DNA of 64,000 bases. Origin: Nocardia brasiliensis ATCC 700358 (GTDB lineage: Bacteria > Actinomycetota > Actinomycetes > Mycobacteriales > Mycobacteriaceae). Location of the stretch: contig NC_018681.1 of NCBI RefSeq assembly GCF_000250675.2, forward strand, positions 6,448,001-6,512,000, read 5' to 3'. The position numbers and the translations under genes are program-made. Positions within the stretch are counted from its first letter, which is position 1, and each line of letters begins with the position of its first letter. Below the pieces are notes generated by a model that had not been told where the DNA came from, ran no database searches, and saw nothing but the letters and a program-made list of their open reading frames with translations. Shown here in pieces: positions 52,751 through 61,407 of this stretch.

Positions 52751-54025
52751 TTACCCCTCGCTGAGCGCTGCCTGCACCGTGGTGACCGCGTCGTCGAGCG
52801 GGATCTGCCGCTGGTCGCCGGTGGACATGTCTTTCACCCCGATGGTGCCTTCCGCGAGGTCGCGGTCGCCGAGGACGAGGGTGAGGCGGGCGCCGGAGCG
52901 GTCTGCCGCCTTCATCGCGCCTTTGACGCCGCGGCCGCCGTAGGCGAGGTCGACGCTGATGCCGGCCGCGCGCAGCTGGGCGGCGAGGACGACGAGGCGC
53001 TGTTGGGCGGCGTCGCCGAGCGGAACCCCGAACACCTGGCAGCGGGCGGGGTCGCCGGCCGTCTTGCCTTCGGCGTGCAGGGCGAGCACCGTGCGATCGA
53101 CGCCGAGCCCGAATCCGATGCCGGACAACGGTTGTCCGCCGAGCTGCGCCATCAGTCCGTCGTAGCGTCCGCCGCCGCCGATGCCCGATTGCGCGCCCAG
53201 TCCGTCGTGCACGAACTCGAAGGTGGTCTTGGTGTAGTAGTCGAGACCGCGCACCATCCGCGGGTTCACCACGTACGGCACGCCGAGCGCGTCCAGGTGG
53301 CCGAGGACCTGTTCGAAGTGGGTCTTGGCCGATTCGGAGAGGTGATCGATCATCAGCGGCGCGTCGGCGGTCATCGCGCGCACCTCGGGCCGCTTGTCGT
53401 CGAGCACCCGCAGCGGGTTGAGCTGCGCCCGGCGCTTGGTCTCTTCGTCGAGCGGCAGTCCGAACAGGAACTCCTGCAACAGTTCCCGGTACTGCGGGCG
53501 GCAGGTGTCGTCGCCGAGCGAGGTGAGTTCCAGCCGGAAACCGTCCAGTCCGAGCCCGCGGAAGCCCGCGTCGGCGATCGCGATCACCTCGGCGTCCAGC
53601 GCGGGATCGTCGACGCCGATCGCCTCGATGCCGACCTGCTGCAACTGCCGGTACCGACCGGCCTGGGGCCGCTCGTACCGGAAGAAGGGGCCGTTGTAGA
53701 CCAGTTTCACCGGCAGCTGGCCGCGGTCGAGCCCGTGCTCGATGACCGCGCGCATCACGCCGGCGGTTCCTTCGGGACGCAACGTCACGCTGCGGTCGCC
53801 GCGGTCCGGGAAGGTGTACATCTCCTTGCTGACCACGTCGGTCGATTCGCCGACCCCGCGGGCGAACAGTCCGGTGTCTTCGAAAACCGGCAGCTCGATA
53901 TGTCCGTATCCGGCCAGTCGGGCGGCGCGGATCAGCCCGTCGCGCACCGCGACGAATTCGGCCGAGCCGGGCGGGACATAGTCCGGAACCCCCTTCGGGG
54001 CGGAGAAGCTGCTGGTCTTGGTCAC
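52751..54025 (-). CDS. hisS: Histidyl-tRNA synthetase
   Basis: A 424-residue class II synthetase. Start with SSFSAPKGVPDYVP; motif 2 is YNGPFFRYERPQAGRYRQLQQ with motif 3 GIGFGLGVDRTVLAL; the histidine-A motif RGLDYYTKTTFEF is complete. A C-terminal anticodon domain (residues 330-424) follows. GTG 54025 gives the usual length (M. tuberculosis 423); the frame to 54064 adds nothing conserved. Precedes and is divergent from the cyclophilin gene, with a 216-bp shared upstream region. Confidence 0.97.
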   Translation of the reverse strand: MTKTSSFSAPKGVPDYVPPGSAEFVAVRDGLIRAARLAGYGHIELPVFEDTGLFARGVGESTDVVSKEMYTFPDRGDRSVTLRPEGTAGVMRAVIEHGLDRGQLPVKLVYNGPFFRYERPQAGRYRQLQQVGIEAIGVDDPALDAEVIAIADAGFRGLGLDGFRLELTSLGDDTCRPQYRELLQEFLFGLPLDEETKRRAQLNPLRVLDDKRPEVRAMTADAPLMIDHLSESAKTHFEQVLGHLDALGVPYVVNPRMVRGLDYYTKTTFEFVHDGLGAQSGIGGGGRYDGLMAQLGGQPLSGIGFGLGVDRTVLALHAEGKTAGDPARCQVFGVPLGDAAQQRLVVLAAQLRAAGISVDLAYGGRGVKGAMKAADRSGARLTLVLGDRDLAEGTIGVKDMSTGDQRQIPLDDAVTTVQAALSEG

Positions 54026-54241
54026 GATGGTCCAGTTTCCACCACCACGCCCCCTCGCGTCCAACCGGTTACCGGCAGCGAGCCGTGCCCGATCTGCGGA
54101 TATCCCCAGACATCCCCGGCGAGCACGGATTTTGGCCGGTCGCGGGTGTGAGGCGCACCGCTCTCAGGAAGTGTCGGGCAGTCTCAGGAATAAATGGCAG
54201 ACTCTAGGGCCGTAACAACCGGACACGGGAGGAACGTGGTA

Positions 54242-55117
<876 letters not shown>

Positions 55118-55185
55118 GATCTTCGACACACGTTCGGGCCCGGGCCGTTCATCGGCGCCGGGCCCGAAACGCGTCTACCTGTTTC

Positions 55186-55222
55186 TTAGGTGTACCTAAA
55201 CGTACGGTAAGGGTGGCCTTAC
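55186..55222. promoter_or_regulatory. Tandem palindromes, possible IdeR/DtxR-type box
   Basis: TTAGGTGTACCTAA (55186-55199) is a perfect 6-bp-armed palindrome and GTAAGGGTGGCCTTAC (55207-55222) another. Both share half-sites with the iron-box consensus TTAGGTTAGGCTAACCTAA, but neither is a full match. Confidence 0.4.
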
Positions 55223-55491
55223 GCCGGTAAACGTCCGGCGAGTTCCCGGGCCTGTCGGAATTGTGCGATATATGCTGATAAGCGGCACAGCCGTACGGTT
55301 GCGTCGCGGCTTTCTCGGGTAATCTCGAAACACGGAGTTCCCGTAGCGTAGTAGTCCCTCAACTGGGTAACCCCCGCCCCAGGGAATGCCACGACACGAG
55401 CCCTCCCGGTGTCGAAGTTTGCAGCCGGGGCGTCGTCCGACGGACTACAGTTCGCGTGGCGGTGTCCGAGACGAAGCACCACAACATCCAT
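55219..55491 (-). CDS. Possible small protein of unknown function
   Basis: A 90-residue frame with ATG 55491 and stop at 55219, containing VVAFPGAGVTQLRDYY and ATVRLCRLSAYIAQFRQAREL. Third-position GC is clearly lower than in neighbouring genes (many codons end in T or A). That could mean recent transfer or that it is not coding. It lies in a regulatory-looking region upstream of the first conjugation gene, and no family is recognised. Listed mainly so that it is not lost. Confidence 0.25.
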   Translation of the reverse strand: MDVVVLRLGHRHANCSPSDDAPAANFDTGRARVVAFPGAGVTQLRDYYATGTPCFEITRESRDATVRLCRLSAYIAQFRQARELAGRLPA

Positions 55492-55520
55492 AGTGATCAC
55501 TGCAGCATCGGGGAGCAGCC

Positions 55521-56069
55521 ATGTCCGAGGAACTGGACGACATCGGCCGCGAGACAGCGGCCATGATGAGGACAATGTTGCAGCTTGCGACCCTGGTCGC
55601 GCTGCGGACCCGCGAGCGTGGTCAAAAAGAAGCCGAAGCGCGCGTGAAGGTCACCGAGGCCCGCATGAAAGAGGCCCGGGAGATGCAGGTCCGCGAGGCC
55701 CGGGATTCCAAGTCGAAGGATCCGCGCAACACCGAGCTCGCTCGGATGATCGAGCGCCCGATCCCGGAACGTGGCGTGTCACTGGAGAAGGATCGTTTCT
55801 CCGCACAGGCCGAAGCCACCCGAATGGCTGCCACCGCCGCCGCGCACGCGAAGCCGGTGCTGCAGTACGACTCCCCCGAACGCCGCATGGCGATCGCCGC
55901 GCACCTCGCCAAGATGGGTGTCGCGCCGGAGCTGGCCGCGGTTCGGATGTTGATCGAAGTAGGCCAGGCGCAACCACCGATCGAGGCGGTCCGCACCCGC
56001 CCCGAGGAAGCGCCCGCCGTCACCCGGGCCAGGGAACAGGAATCCCGCGGCCTGGAACGCACCCGCTGA
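55521..56069 (+). CDS. Coiled-coil protein at the edge of the conjugation cluster
   Basis: A 182-residue protein. Residues 33-75 are a charged helix rich in Lys, Glu and Arg (RTRERGQKEAEARVKVTEARMKEAREMQ) likely to form a coiled coil. The middle (80-135) is mixed and ends with AIAAHLAKMGVAPELAAVRMLIEVG, a helical region. It resembles small accessory proteins next to actinobacterial T4SS genes, but I do not recognise a family. A ribosome site GGGGAGCAG precedes ATG 55521. The strong terminator at 56074 ends it. Confidence 0.7.
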   Translation: MSEELDDIGRETAAMMRTMLQLATLVALRTRERGQKEAEARVKVTEARMKEAREMQVREARDSKSKDPRNTELARMIERPIPERGVSLEKDRFSAQAEATRMAATAAAHAKPVLQYDSPERRMAIAAHLAKMGVAPELAAVRMLIEVGQAQPPIEAVRTRPEEAPAVTRAREQESRGLERTR

Positions 56070-56073
56070 AACC

Positions 56074-56110
56074 AAAGCAAACGCCCGCTTATCAAGCGGG
56101 CGTTTGCTTT
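56074..56110. terminator. Strong bidirectional terminator
   Basis: A perfect 17-bp stem, AAAGCAAACGCCCGCTT (56074-56090) and its complement (56094-56110), around loop ATC. Each side carries A/T-rich ends (AAAG and CTTT), so it can work both ways: for the coiled-coil gene and for the DUF4913 gene. Confidence 0.9.
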
Positions 56111-56129
56111 TGGTGCACGAACAGCTCGG

Positions 56130-56516
56130 CTACATCCGGAAGTCGCCGATGGTGGGATCACCGAACATCCCGTGCTGCGGCGACTTCAACGGCAGCGGGC
56201 TGAGCATGTCCTTGTGCCCGTTGCGCACGCTGCAGTACTTGAACGGTCCCTTGGGATCGAACAGTTTGGCCATGTGCGGGTCGGCGTGGTCGAGGAACCA
56301 GACACTCAAACCCGTTGCGCCGTCGAGCCGGAAGTGCTCCCAGGCGCGCCACATCGCGTCCAGACGAGCCACCGCCTCCGCGTGCTGCCACCACTCCGGG
56401 CACCACACGGTGTCGCTGAGATCGGTCACCTGTCGCCGGTACACCAGGCTCAGATAGTTCTCCACGAACTCGACGACGCTCGCATAGATCATGGGTTGCT
56501 GCTGCTGTTCCGTCAC
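56130..56516 (-). CDS. DUF4913 protein of the conjugation cluster
   Basis: A 128-residue protein with the DUF4913 signatures: VVEFVENYLSLVYRRQV, then WCPEWWQHAEAVARLDAMWRAWEHFR, and a Pro-rich end. These short proteins lie next to VirD4/TraG-type genes on actinobacterial mobile elements (knowledge from gene neighbourhoods). Function unknown; the many Trp residues suggest a protein-binding surface. GTG 56516 is chosen because the open frame upstream (to 56612) reads through the 77-bp repeats. Confidence 0.75.
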   Translation of the reverse strand: MTEQQQQPMIYASVVEFVENYLSLVYRRQVTDLSDTVWCPEWWQHAEAVARLDAMWRAWEHFRLDGATGLSVWFLDHADPHMAKLFDPKGPFKYCSVRNGHKDMLSPLPLKSPQHGMFGDPTIGDFRM

Positions 56517-56520
56517 GACT

Positions 56521-56731
56521 GCGCCTCGCTGACGCTCGGCTCCGTCGCGACGGCGCGTGCTGTGCCCATGGTTCGCTCGCTCCGCTCCCTCACGCCTGCG
56601 CCTCGCTGACACTCGGCTCCGTCGCGACGGCGCGTGCTGTGCCCATGGTTCGCTCGCTCCGCTCCCTCACGCCTGCGCCTCGCTGACACTCAGCTCCCAT
56701 GCTGTGCCCAAGGCTCGCTCGCTGCGCTGCC
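56521..56731. repeat. 77-bp tandem repeat between DUF4913 and the coupling protein
   Basis: The unit beginning GCGCCTCGCTGACGCTCGGC occurs at 56521, 56598 and 56675 (77-bp spacing); the first two copies are almost identical, the third is shortened by an internal deletion. A related sequence precedes rarA at 29264-29345. Related words in both places include CTCGCTGACRCKCGGCYCCGT and GGTTCGCTCGC. Confidence 0.85.
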
Positions 56732-58567
56732 TCACAGTGGCCTGACCTCCTCGACCTGTCCGTATTCCGGCGGCGTGCTGCTCTTGCTCAATGAAGGCTT
56801 GCCCGGCATCAGGTCACCGATCTCCGTCTTGCGCTGCGGATCATGGTGCGAGATGGACTCCTTCACTTCGGCAGCGTACTCGCCCTCCCACCACGGAACC
56901 GTGCGAACCAGTACCGGCGGCGCGCCGGACGGGAACACGATCACGCGACCGCGCGGCAACTGCGCCAAACCTTGCACGCTGAACGTCTTCGACGAGCCGA
57001 GCGAACGCGAATAGCTTTTGCCGCCTTTGGATTCCGAGACCGACGAGGACACGACCTCGTAGTCGCCGATCGCCTCGGATCGCTCCCGCAGGAATGCGGT
57101 GTCGTCTACCCCGCTACCGAGCACTTTGATGTTCGCGGCGGCCCAGAGCGCGTTCATGCCTGGCTCGCCCCAGCAGCGCACGCCCTGCGCCCAGGATTGC
57201 AGCACGGTCATCACGACGATGCCGCGGGAACCGAAGTGGCTGTACTGCTTGGGCAGATCCTTCCAGCGCACCACGTTCGCGGCCTCGTCCAGCACGGCCA
57301 GCAGCGGGATCGGCAGCCGCCCGCCGCGCGACTGCGAGGCGGTCCGCATCGCCACGTCGATGACGGCCTCGGTGAGCGCGCTGACCAGCGGGGCGGCCGA
57401 GCCGCGACCCTCCAGCGAGAGGCTGTAGAGCGTGCCGTTGTCGCGGATGAACGCGAGCTCGTCGAACTGGATCCGGTCGCCGCCGCGGGTGATCCAGGGG
57501 TGCACGTTCGACAGCTTCAGGCAGCGGATCATCTTCTTCGCAGTGCCGAAAATGCCACTGCGCGTACGGGCGTCGGCGTTGTACTGCGACGACAGACCGG
57601 AGGCCGTGTAGTGGTGCCTGGCGGCGCGCAGCAGCTCGATCGGCTCGGTGTCCTGCGGGTTGGTCACCCATTCCCAGACCTGCACGATCGGCCTGCTGCC
57701 GTTGCGGTCACCGACCGCCGCGGCCAGGAACAGACCGGCCAGTAGATCTTCGGCTTCGGGATCGAAGAAGGCGTCGGTCTTGGCGTCGGAACCGTCGTCA
57801 CCGTCGGCGAAGTGCCCGGCCAGCCGCGCCGCGCGCATCTCGCAGCCTTCGCGCCGCGCGTCCACCCAGGACAGCGGATCCCAGAACCAGCTCGGCTCCT
57901 CGCCCGCGACACCCTGCGGGTCGAAGACGAAGGTGGGACTTCCCTTGGCTTCCCGCACATCCCGGGTCGCGTCCACCACGTCGCGCTTGTTCGAGGTGGC
58001 CAGCACGGGGCCGATCGCGGTGAGGATGGCCGGGATCACCCGCGAGGTCGACTTGCCCTGGCGCGGACCCCAGATGTCCAGGTGCAGATCCTCGTAGGAG
58101 CCGTAGAGCATCTGGTTGTCGGCGATGCCGATGCCGATCGGCACACCGGGGATGTCCTGCGAACCCAGTCGCACCTCGAGCTGCTTGGCCTTCTCGCGTA
58201 CGCCCGCCTCGGTGAGATGCGCGATGGCGCCGCCCTGCCCCATGTGGTCGGCCTTGTCGTCGACCGGGAGCTTGCCGATCGTCTTGCGCTTCTTCATCCG
58301 CTTCTTGATCAGCACGTAGGCCAGCGCCGACGCCGCGACCAGCAGCACGATCACGGTGGACGCGCGCGGCCAGACCAGCTTGCCGCGCACCAGGTCCGCG
58401 ACGATGGCGATCGGGTTGATCGGAATCGACTGCGGCGTCACCGCCATCGCGTTGCCGAGATGCAGCGCCACCCACAAGGTGCCGAGGACCGCGAACCCGG
58501 CGTACAGCGCGATCATGGTGGTGTCCGGCCCGACCGCGGCCGGATCCTTCACCGGCTTCTTCGCCAT
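56732..58567 (-). CDS. VirD4/TraG-type coupling ATPase
   Basis: A 611-residue membrane ATPase. Two helices near residues 18-38 and 66-88 precede the cytoplasmic AAA+ domain. Walker A GPRQGKST lies near residue 167 and Walker B LLAVLDEAANVV near 420, with an Arg-finger region SRGIVVMTVLQSWAQG following. T4SS coupling proteins feed DNA or protein to the channel. The domain order matches actinobacterial TraM/VirD4 proteins. The gene lies 61 bp after the lipoprotein gene on the same strand. The C-terminal tail is disordered (PGKPSLSKSSTPPE). Confidence 0.9.
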   Translation of the reverse strand: MAKKPVKDPAAVGPDTTMIALYAGFAVLGTLWVALHLGNAMAVTPQSIPINPIAIVADLVRGKLVWPRASTVIVLLVAASALAYVLIKKRMKKRKTIGKLPVDDKADHMGQGGAIAHLTEAGVREKAKQLEVRLGSQDIPGVPIGIGIADNQMLYGSYEDLHLDIWGPRQGKSTSRVIPAILTAIGPVLATSNKRDVVDATRDVREAKGSPTFVFDPQGVAGEEPSWFWDPLSWVDARREGCEMRAARLAGHFADGDDGSDAKTDAFFDPEAEDLLAGLFLAAAVGDRNGSRPIVQVWEWVTNPQDTEPIELLRAARHHYTASGLSSQYNADARTRSGIFGTAKKMIRCLKLSNVHPWITRGGDRIQFDELAFIRDNGTLYSLSLEGRGSAAPLVSALTEAVIDVAMRTASQSRGGRLPIPLLAVLDEAANVVRWKDLPKQYSHFGSRGIVVMTVLQSWAQGVRCWGEPGMNALWAAANIKVLGSGVDDTAFLRERSEAIGDYEVVSSSVSESKGGKSYSRSLGSSKTFSVQGLAQLPRGRVIVFPSGAPPVLVRTVPWWEGEYAAEVKESISHHDPQRKTEIGDLMPGKPSLSKSSTPPEYGQVEEVRPL

Positions 58568-58628
58568 GTCTGCCTCCTGTTGTCCTCTACCGGCTCTGTG
58601 GGTGGATCTGTGCGAAAGGTCGTGCTGC

Positions 58629-59243
58629 TCAGCGGAACGCGTCGAGCCGCCAGCCGTCCGGGGTCTGCACGACGGTCGCGATGACCGTCGCGGGCGGCAG
58701 CTGCTCCTTGCGCCCGTTCGGGTAGACGACCGTCTGCTCGATCCCGATCTTGAACTGCTGGACGTTCGGATCGCCGCCGGCCGGCGGCTTCTCCCCGGAG
58801 GCGAAGGTGAACGCGTCGACGCGCGCCTTCGCCGTGGCCCAGTCCGACCACTGCAACGTCGTCTTCGGCGTCTCCAGCCCGGTCGGCGAGCTGTCCAGCA
58901 TGCGGATCAGGCTGGGGCCCAGCCATTTCCGCGCACGGGTGAGCGAGGCGCCCTGTGCCTCGGTGGCGGGCTGCCAGGTGTAGATCTCGCGCAGCGCGGC
59001 CACCGCGACCCCGTCGGGCGTGACCGGATCGGGGGCGGGCACCCCCTCCAGCAACCGGGTCGTGGACGTGGCCGGGTGCGCCCCACCGGATCCCGCGTCG
59101 TCCCGGTCCCCCGTGCCGCAGGCGGCACTCAGCATCGCGACGCTCACCACCAGCATCACCACCAGTTTCGTGCGTACCGCTGTATCTTTCCAGGCTAACC
59201 GCAAGGACCGACACTGCGTCAGTGCATCACCGGCGTGTTTCAC
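58629..59243 (-). CDS. Lipoprotein of the conjugation cluster
   Basis: A 204-residue protein with a signal peptide ending in a lipobox: LVVSVAMLSAAC (cysteine near residue 42). The mature domain (about 45-204) is a small beta-rich fold: ALREIYTWQPATEAQGASL and FKIGIEQTVVYPNGRKEQL. The ATG overlaps the stop of the hydrolase gene (ATGA). The long n-region (about 25 residues before the core) is unusual; a downstream GTG (KDTA then VRTKLVV) is an alternative start. Role probably structural at the channel outlet; inferred from position. Confidence 0.75.
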   Translation of the reverse strand: MKHAGDALTQCRSLRLAWKDTAVRTKLVVMLVVSVAMLSAACGTGDRDDAGSGGAHPATSTTRLLEGVPAPDPVTPDGVAVAALREIYTWQPATEAQGASLTRARKWLGPSLIRMLDSSPTGLETPKTTLQWSDWATAKARVDAFTFASGEKPPAGGDPNVQQFKIGIEQTVVYPNGRKEQLPPATVIATVVQTPDGWRLDAFR

Positions 59244-60922
59244 AGGACCCTCCTCGCCCTGCTGTCACCGGGCACCGGCACCTCCGTGACGCCGCCGCCC
59301 GCACCGGGCACGGACTGGATCATCCGGCCGTTGCCGGAGTAGATGCCGACCTGGGCAGGGCCGCGCGGACCGAACGAGCTGAACACCAGATCGCCCTCCT
59401 GAATCTTGCTCATCGACACCTCCGCACCTGCCTCCCATTGCTGTTCGGCGGTGCGCGGCAGGGTGACGGAGCCGGACGAGGCCGCGAACACCGCGGCCGC
59501 GGTCAGGCCGGGACCGTCGAGGCCGCCGCCGCTCGGACCCTGCGGGCCGCCGCCGCCCCACACGTACGGCGTGCCGAGCCAGTCGTGCGCGGCCTCGACG
59601 ATCTGACTGCCGCCGCCGCCCTGTTGCGGGTCGAACCGGCCGAGCGCGCCGGGGGCGCGGTACTGCGCCTCCATCGCGAGGATGTTCGCCACGTACGGCT
59701 GGGTCTCGGAGTAGTGCGCCGCCACTTGATTCGGCATGCCGCCGGAGGCGAGCACCGCGCCCTCACCCGCGTTGTAGGCGGCCAGGGTCAGCGCGGTGAC
59801 ATCGCCCTGCACCCGGCCCTCCGACTGCCACTGCGTGATCTTGTGCGCGATGGCGCACATATAGCGGCCCTGGCCGATGATCGCGTCTCCGTCGTCCCAC
59901 ACGCTGGCCGTGCCGTTGCCGTCGGCGTCGATCACATACGGTTGGCCGTCATCGGGATTCACGCTCGCCGCGGTACTCGGCAGGAACTGGGCCAGGCCCT
60001 GCGCGCCCGCCGGGGACGTCGCCCCGCGGCGGAAACCGGACTCCTGCCTACCCTGCGCGGCGAGCAGCGACGGCGTGATCTGCGGGCAGATCGAACCCGC
60101 ACGGCGATACCAGATCTCGAGTTCCGGCGGCACCTTGCCCGCGGCGAGCGCGCCGCCCGCGGTGCCGAATCCGCGGTTGCAGCGCGGATCGCTGGAATAG
60201 GCCAGCGCCCCACCGACATCCGGCGTCGGTGCGCCGTCCAGCCAAGGCAGCGGGTCGATCTGGCGACCGCCGGTGAAACGTCCGCCCGGGACGATCTCGA
60301 AATGCAGGTGCGGGCCGCTGGATTCCCCCGCGGAACCGACCTGGGCGATCGGCTGACCCGCGGTCACGGTGTCGCCCACCCGCACGTGCACCCCGGAATC
60401 CCACATGTGGCCGTACACCGCCGAGTACGCGCGGCCGTTGGTGTCCACCGAGTCGACGACCACCCAGTTGCCGAAACCCGAAGCGGGACCGGCGGCGACG
60501 ACCCGGCCGTCGGCGACCGAGTAGATCGTGGTGCCGTCGGAGGCGGCGAGGTCGATGCCCTTGTGCGTGCCGCCGCGCGCGCCGAAGGTGTCCGAGACCG
60601 TGAAGGTGCCCGCGGCCAGCGGCAGCGTGCGCCGGATCGGACCGGCGCCCGCGGCCAGCGACGGCGTCGCCGTGACGGTCGGGTTCGCCGAGGTCCCCGA
60701 CGCCGCGCCCGCGGCCGGATTCGCCTGCGTCGCAGACGGTCTGCCGCTCGCCCTGGCATCACCCGGCGCGTAGCCGCCCAGCGGTGGCAGCGACGATTGC
60801 GAGCCGAGCACCGAGGCGCCCTCGCACGGATCGTCGACCGCGGGCATCACGATGACGAGCACGATCACCATGAGGCCGAGGACCGCGCCGAGCGCGCCCC
60901 ACAGGAGCCCCCGTCCGCTCAC
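59240..60922 (-). CDS. Three-domain peptidoglycan hydrolase with a degenerate NlpC/P60 domain
   Basis: A 560-residue membrane-anchored protein. One helix (about 6-27). An M23 LytM-type domain (95-215) keeps its Zn ligands: H and D in GGTHKGIDLAA and the HLHFEI motif. A lytic transglycosylase domain (about 280-430) keeps E in GRQESGFRRGATSPAGAQG. The C-terminal NlpC/P60 domain (440-560) has the fold pattern YVWGGGGPQGPSGGGLDGPGL, but the Cys-Ser of DCSGL is replaced by Gly-Pro, and the His of the HVGIY motif is Gln. So two active hydrolases and one inactive partner. It probably opens the wall for the conjugation channel. GTG 60922 is chosen. Confidence 0.9.
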   Translation of the reverse strand: MSGRGLLWGALGAVLGLMVIVLVIVMPAVDDPCEGASVLGSQSSLPPLGGYAPGDARASGRPSATQANPAAGAASGTSANPTVTATPSLAAGAGPIRRTLPLAAGTFTVSDTFGARGGTHKGIDLAASDGTTIYSVADGRVVAAGPASGFGNWVVVDSVDTNGRAYSAVYGHMWDSGVHVRVGDTVTAGQPIAQVGSAGESSGPHLHFEIVPGGRFTGGRQIDPLPWLDGAPTPDVGGALAYSSDPRCNRGFGTAGGALAAGKVPPELEIWYRRAGSICPQITPSLLAAQGRQESGFRRGATSPAGAQGLAQFLPSTAASVNPDDGQPYVIDADGNGTASVWDDGDAIIGQGRYMCAIAHKITQWQSEGRVQGDVTALTLAAYNAGEGAVLASGGMPNQVAAHYSETQPYVANILAMEAQYRAPGALGRFDPQQGGGGSQIVEAAHDWLGTPYVWGGGGPQGPSGGGLDGPGLTAAAVFAASSGSVTLPRTAEQQWEAGAEVSMSKIQEGDLVFSSFGPRGPAQVGIYSGNGRMIQSVPGAGGGVTEVPVPGDSRARRVL

Positions 60923-61046
60923 CGCGGCCTCGCCGCACCCGGCTCCGCGGCCGGGGATACCCGCACACGCCGATATGACCGGAGGTGCCCTTGCGCCCGG
61001 CACGCGGGGGGAAAGGCAGCTTCGGTCGCATCGGCGGGTACGGGGC

Positions 61047-61355
61047 TCACTGGCCGCGCCGGGATTCGTTGAGGGTGTCGGCGAGTGTGCGGTTCATCTC
61101 GGCCGCTGCCGCCAATTGTTGTTGCAGCAGCGCCACTTTCCGGCGCAGCGCGGACGCGTCCAGGCGCTCCAGGCCCGGCCCCTCGGCCGCGCGTACCCAG
61201 TTGCGCACCGAATTGGTGTGCACGCCGATCTGTTCGGCGACCACGCGGCAGGCCTCGGACTCGCTGCGCAGCTTGCCGGTGAGCGCGACGACCTGCTGGA
61301 CAGCGGCCTGGCGCACCTCCGGCGAGACCCGGCGGTAGGAGCGGTGCGGCATCAT
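61047..61355 (-). CDS. OrfA-like helix-turn-helix protein (IS3-type) in the conjugation cluster
   Basis: A 102-residue protein similar to the OrfA of IS3-type elements: RSYRRVSPEVRQAAVQQVV, then a HTH EACRVVAEQIGVHTNSVRNWVRAAEG and a leucine-rich coil KVALLQQQLAAAAEMNRTLAD. No OrfB, inverted repeat or target duplication is visible around it, so it appears to be a free-standing gene. It may have been domesticated as a regulator of the cluster. It lies between the VirB4-like gene (52 bp upstream) and the hydrolase. Confidence 0.7.
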   Translation of the reverse strand: MMPHRSYRRVSPEVRQAAVQQVVALTGKLRSESEACRVVAEQIGVHTNSVRNWVRAAEGPGLERLDASALRRKVALLQQQLAAAAEMNRTLADTLNESRRGQ

Positions 61356-61407
61356 CCGGCACACCTCCCCGCGCGGTGGACGATCGGTAAGTCGCGTCTG
61401 GCATCTC

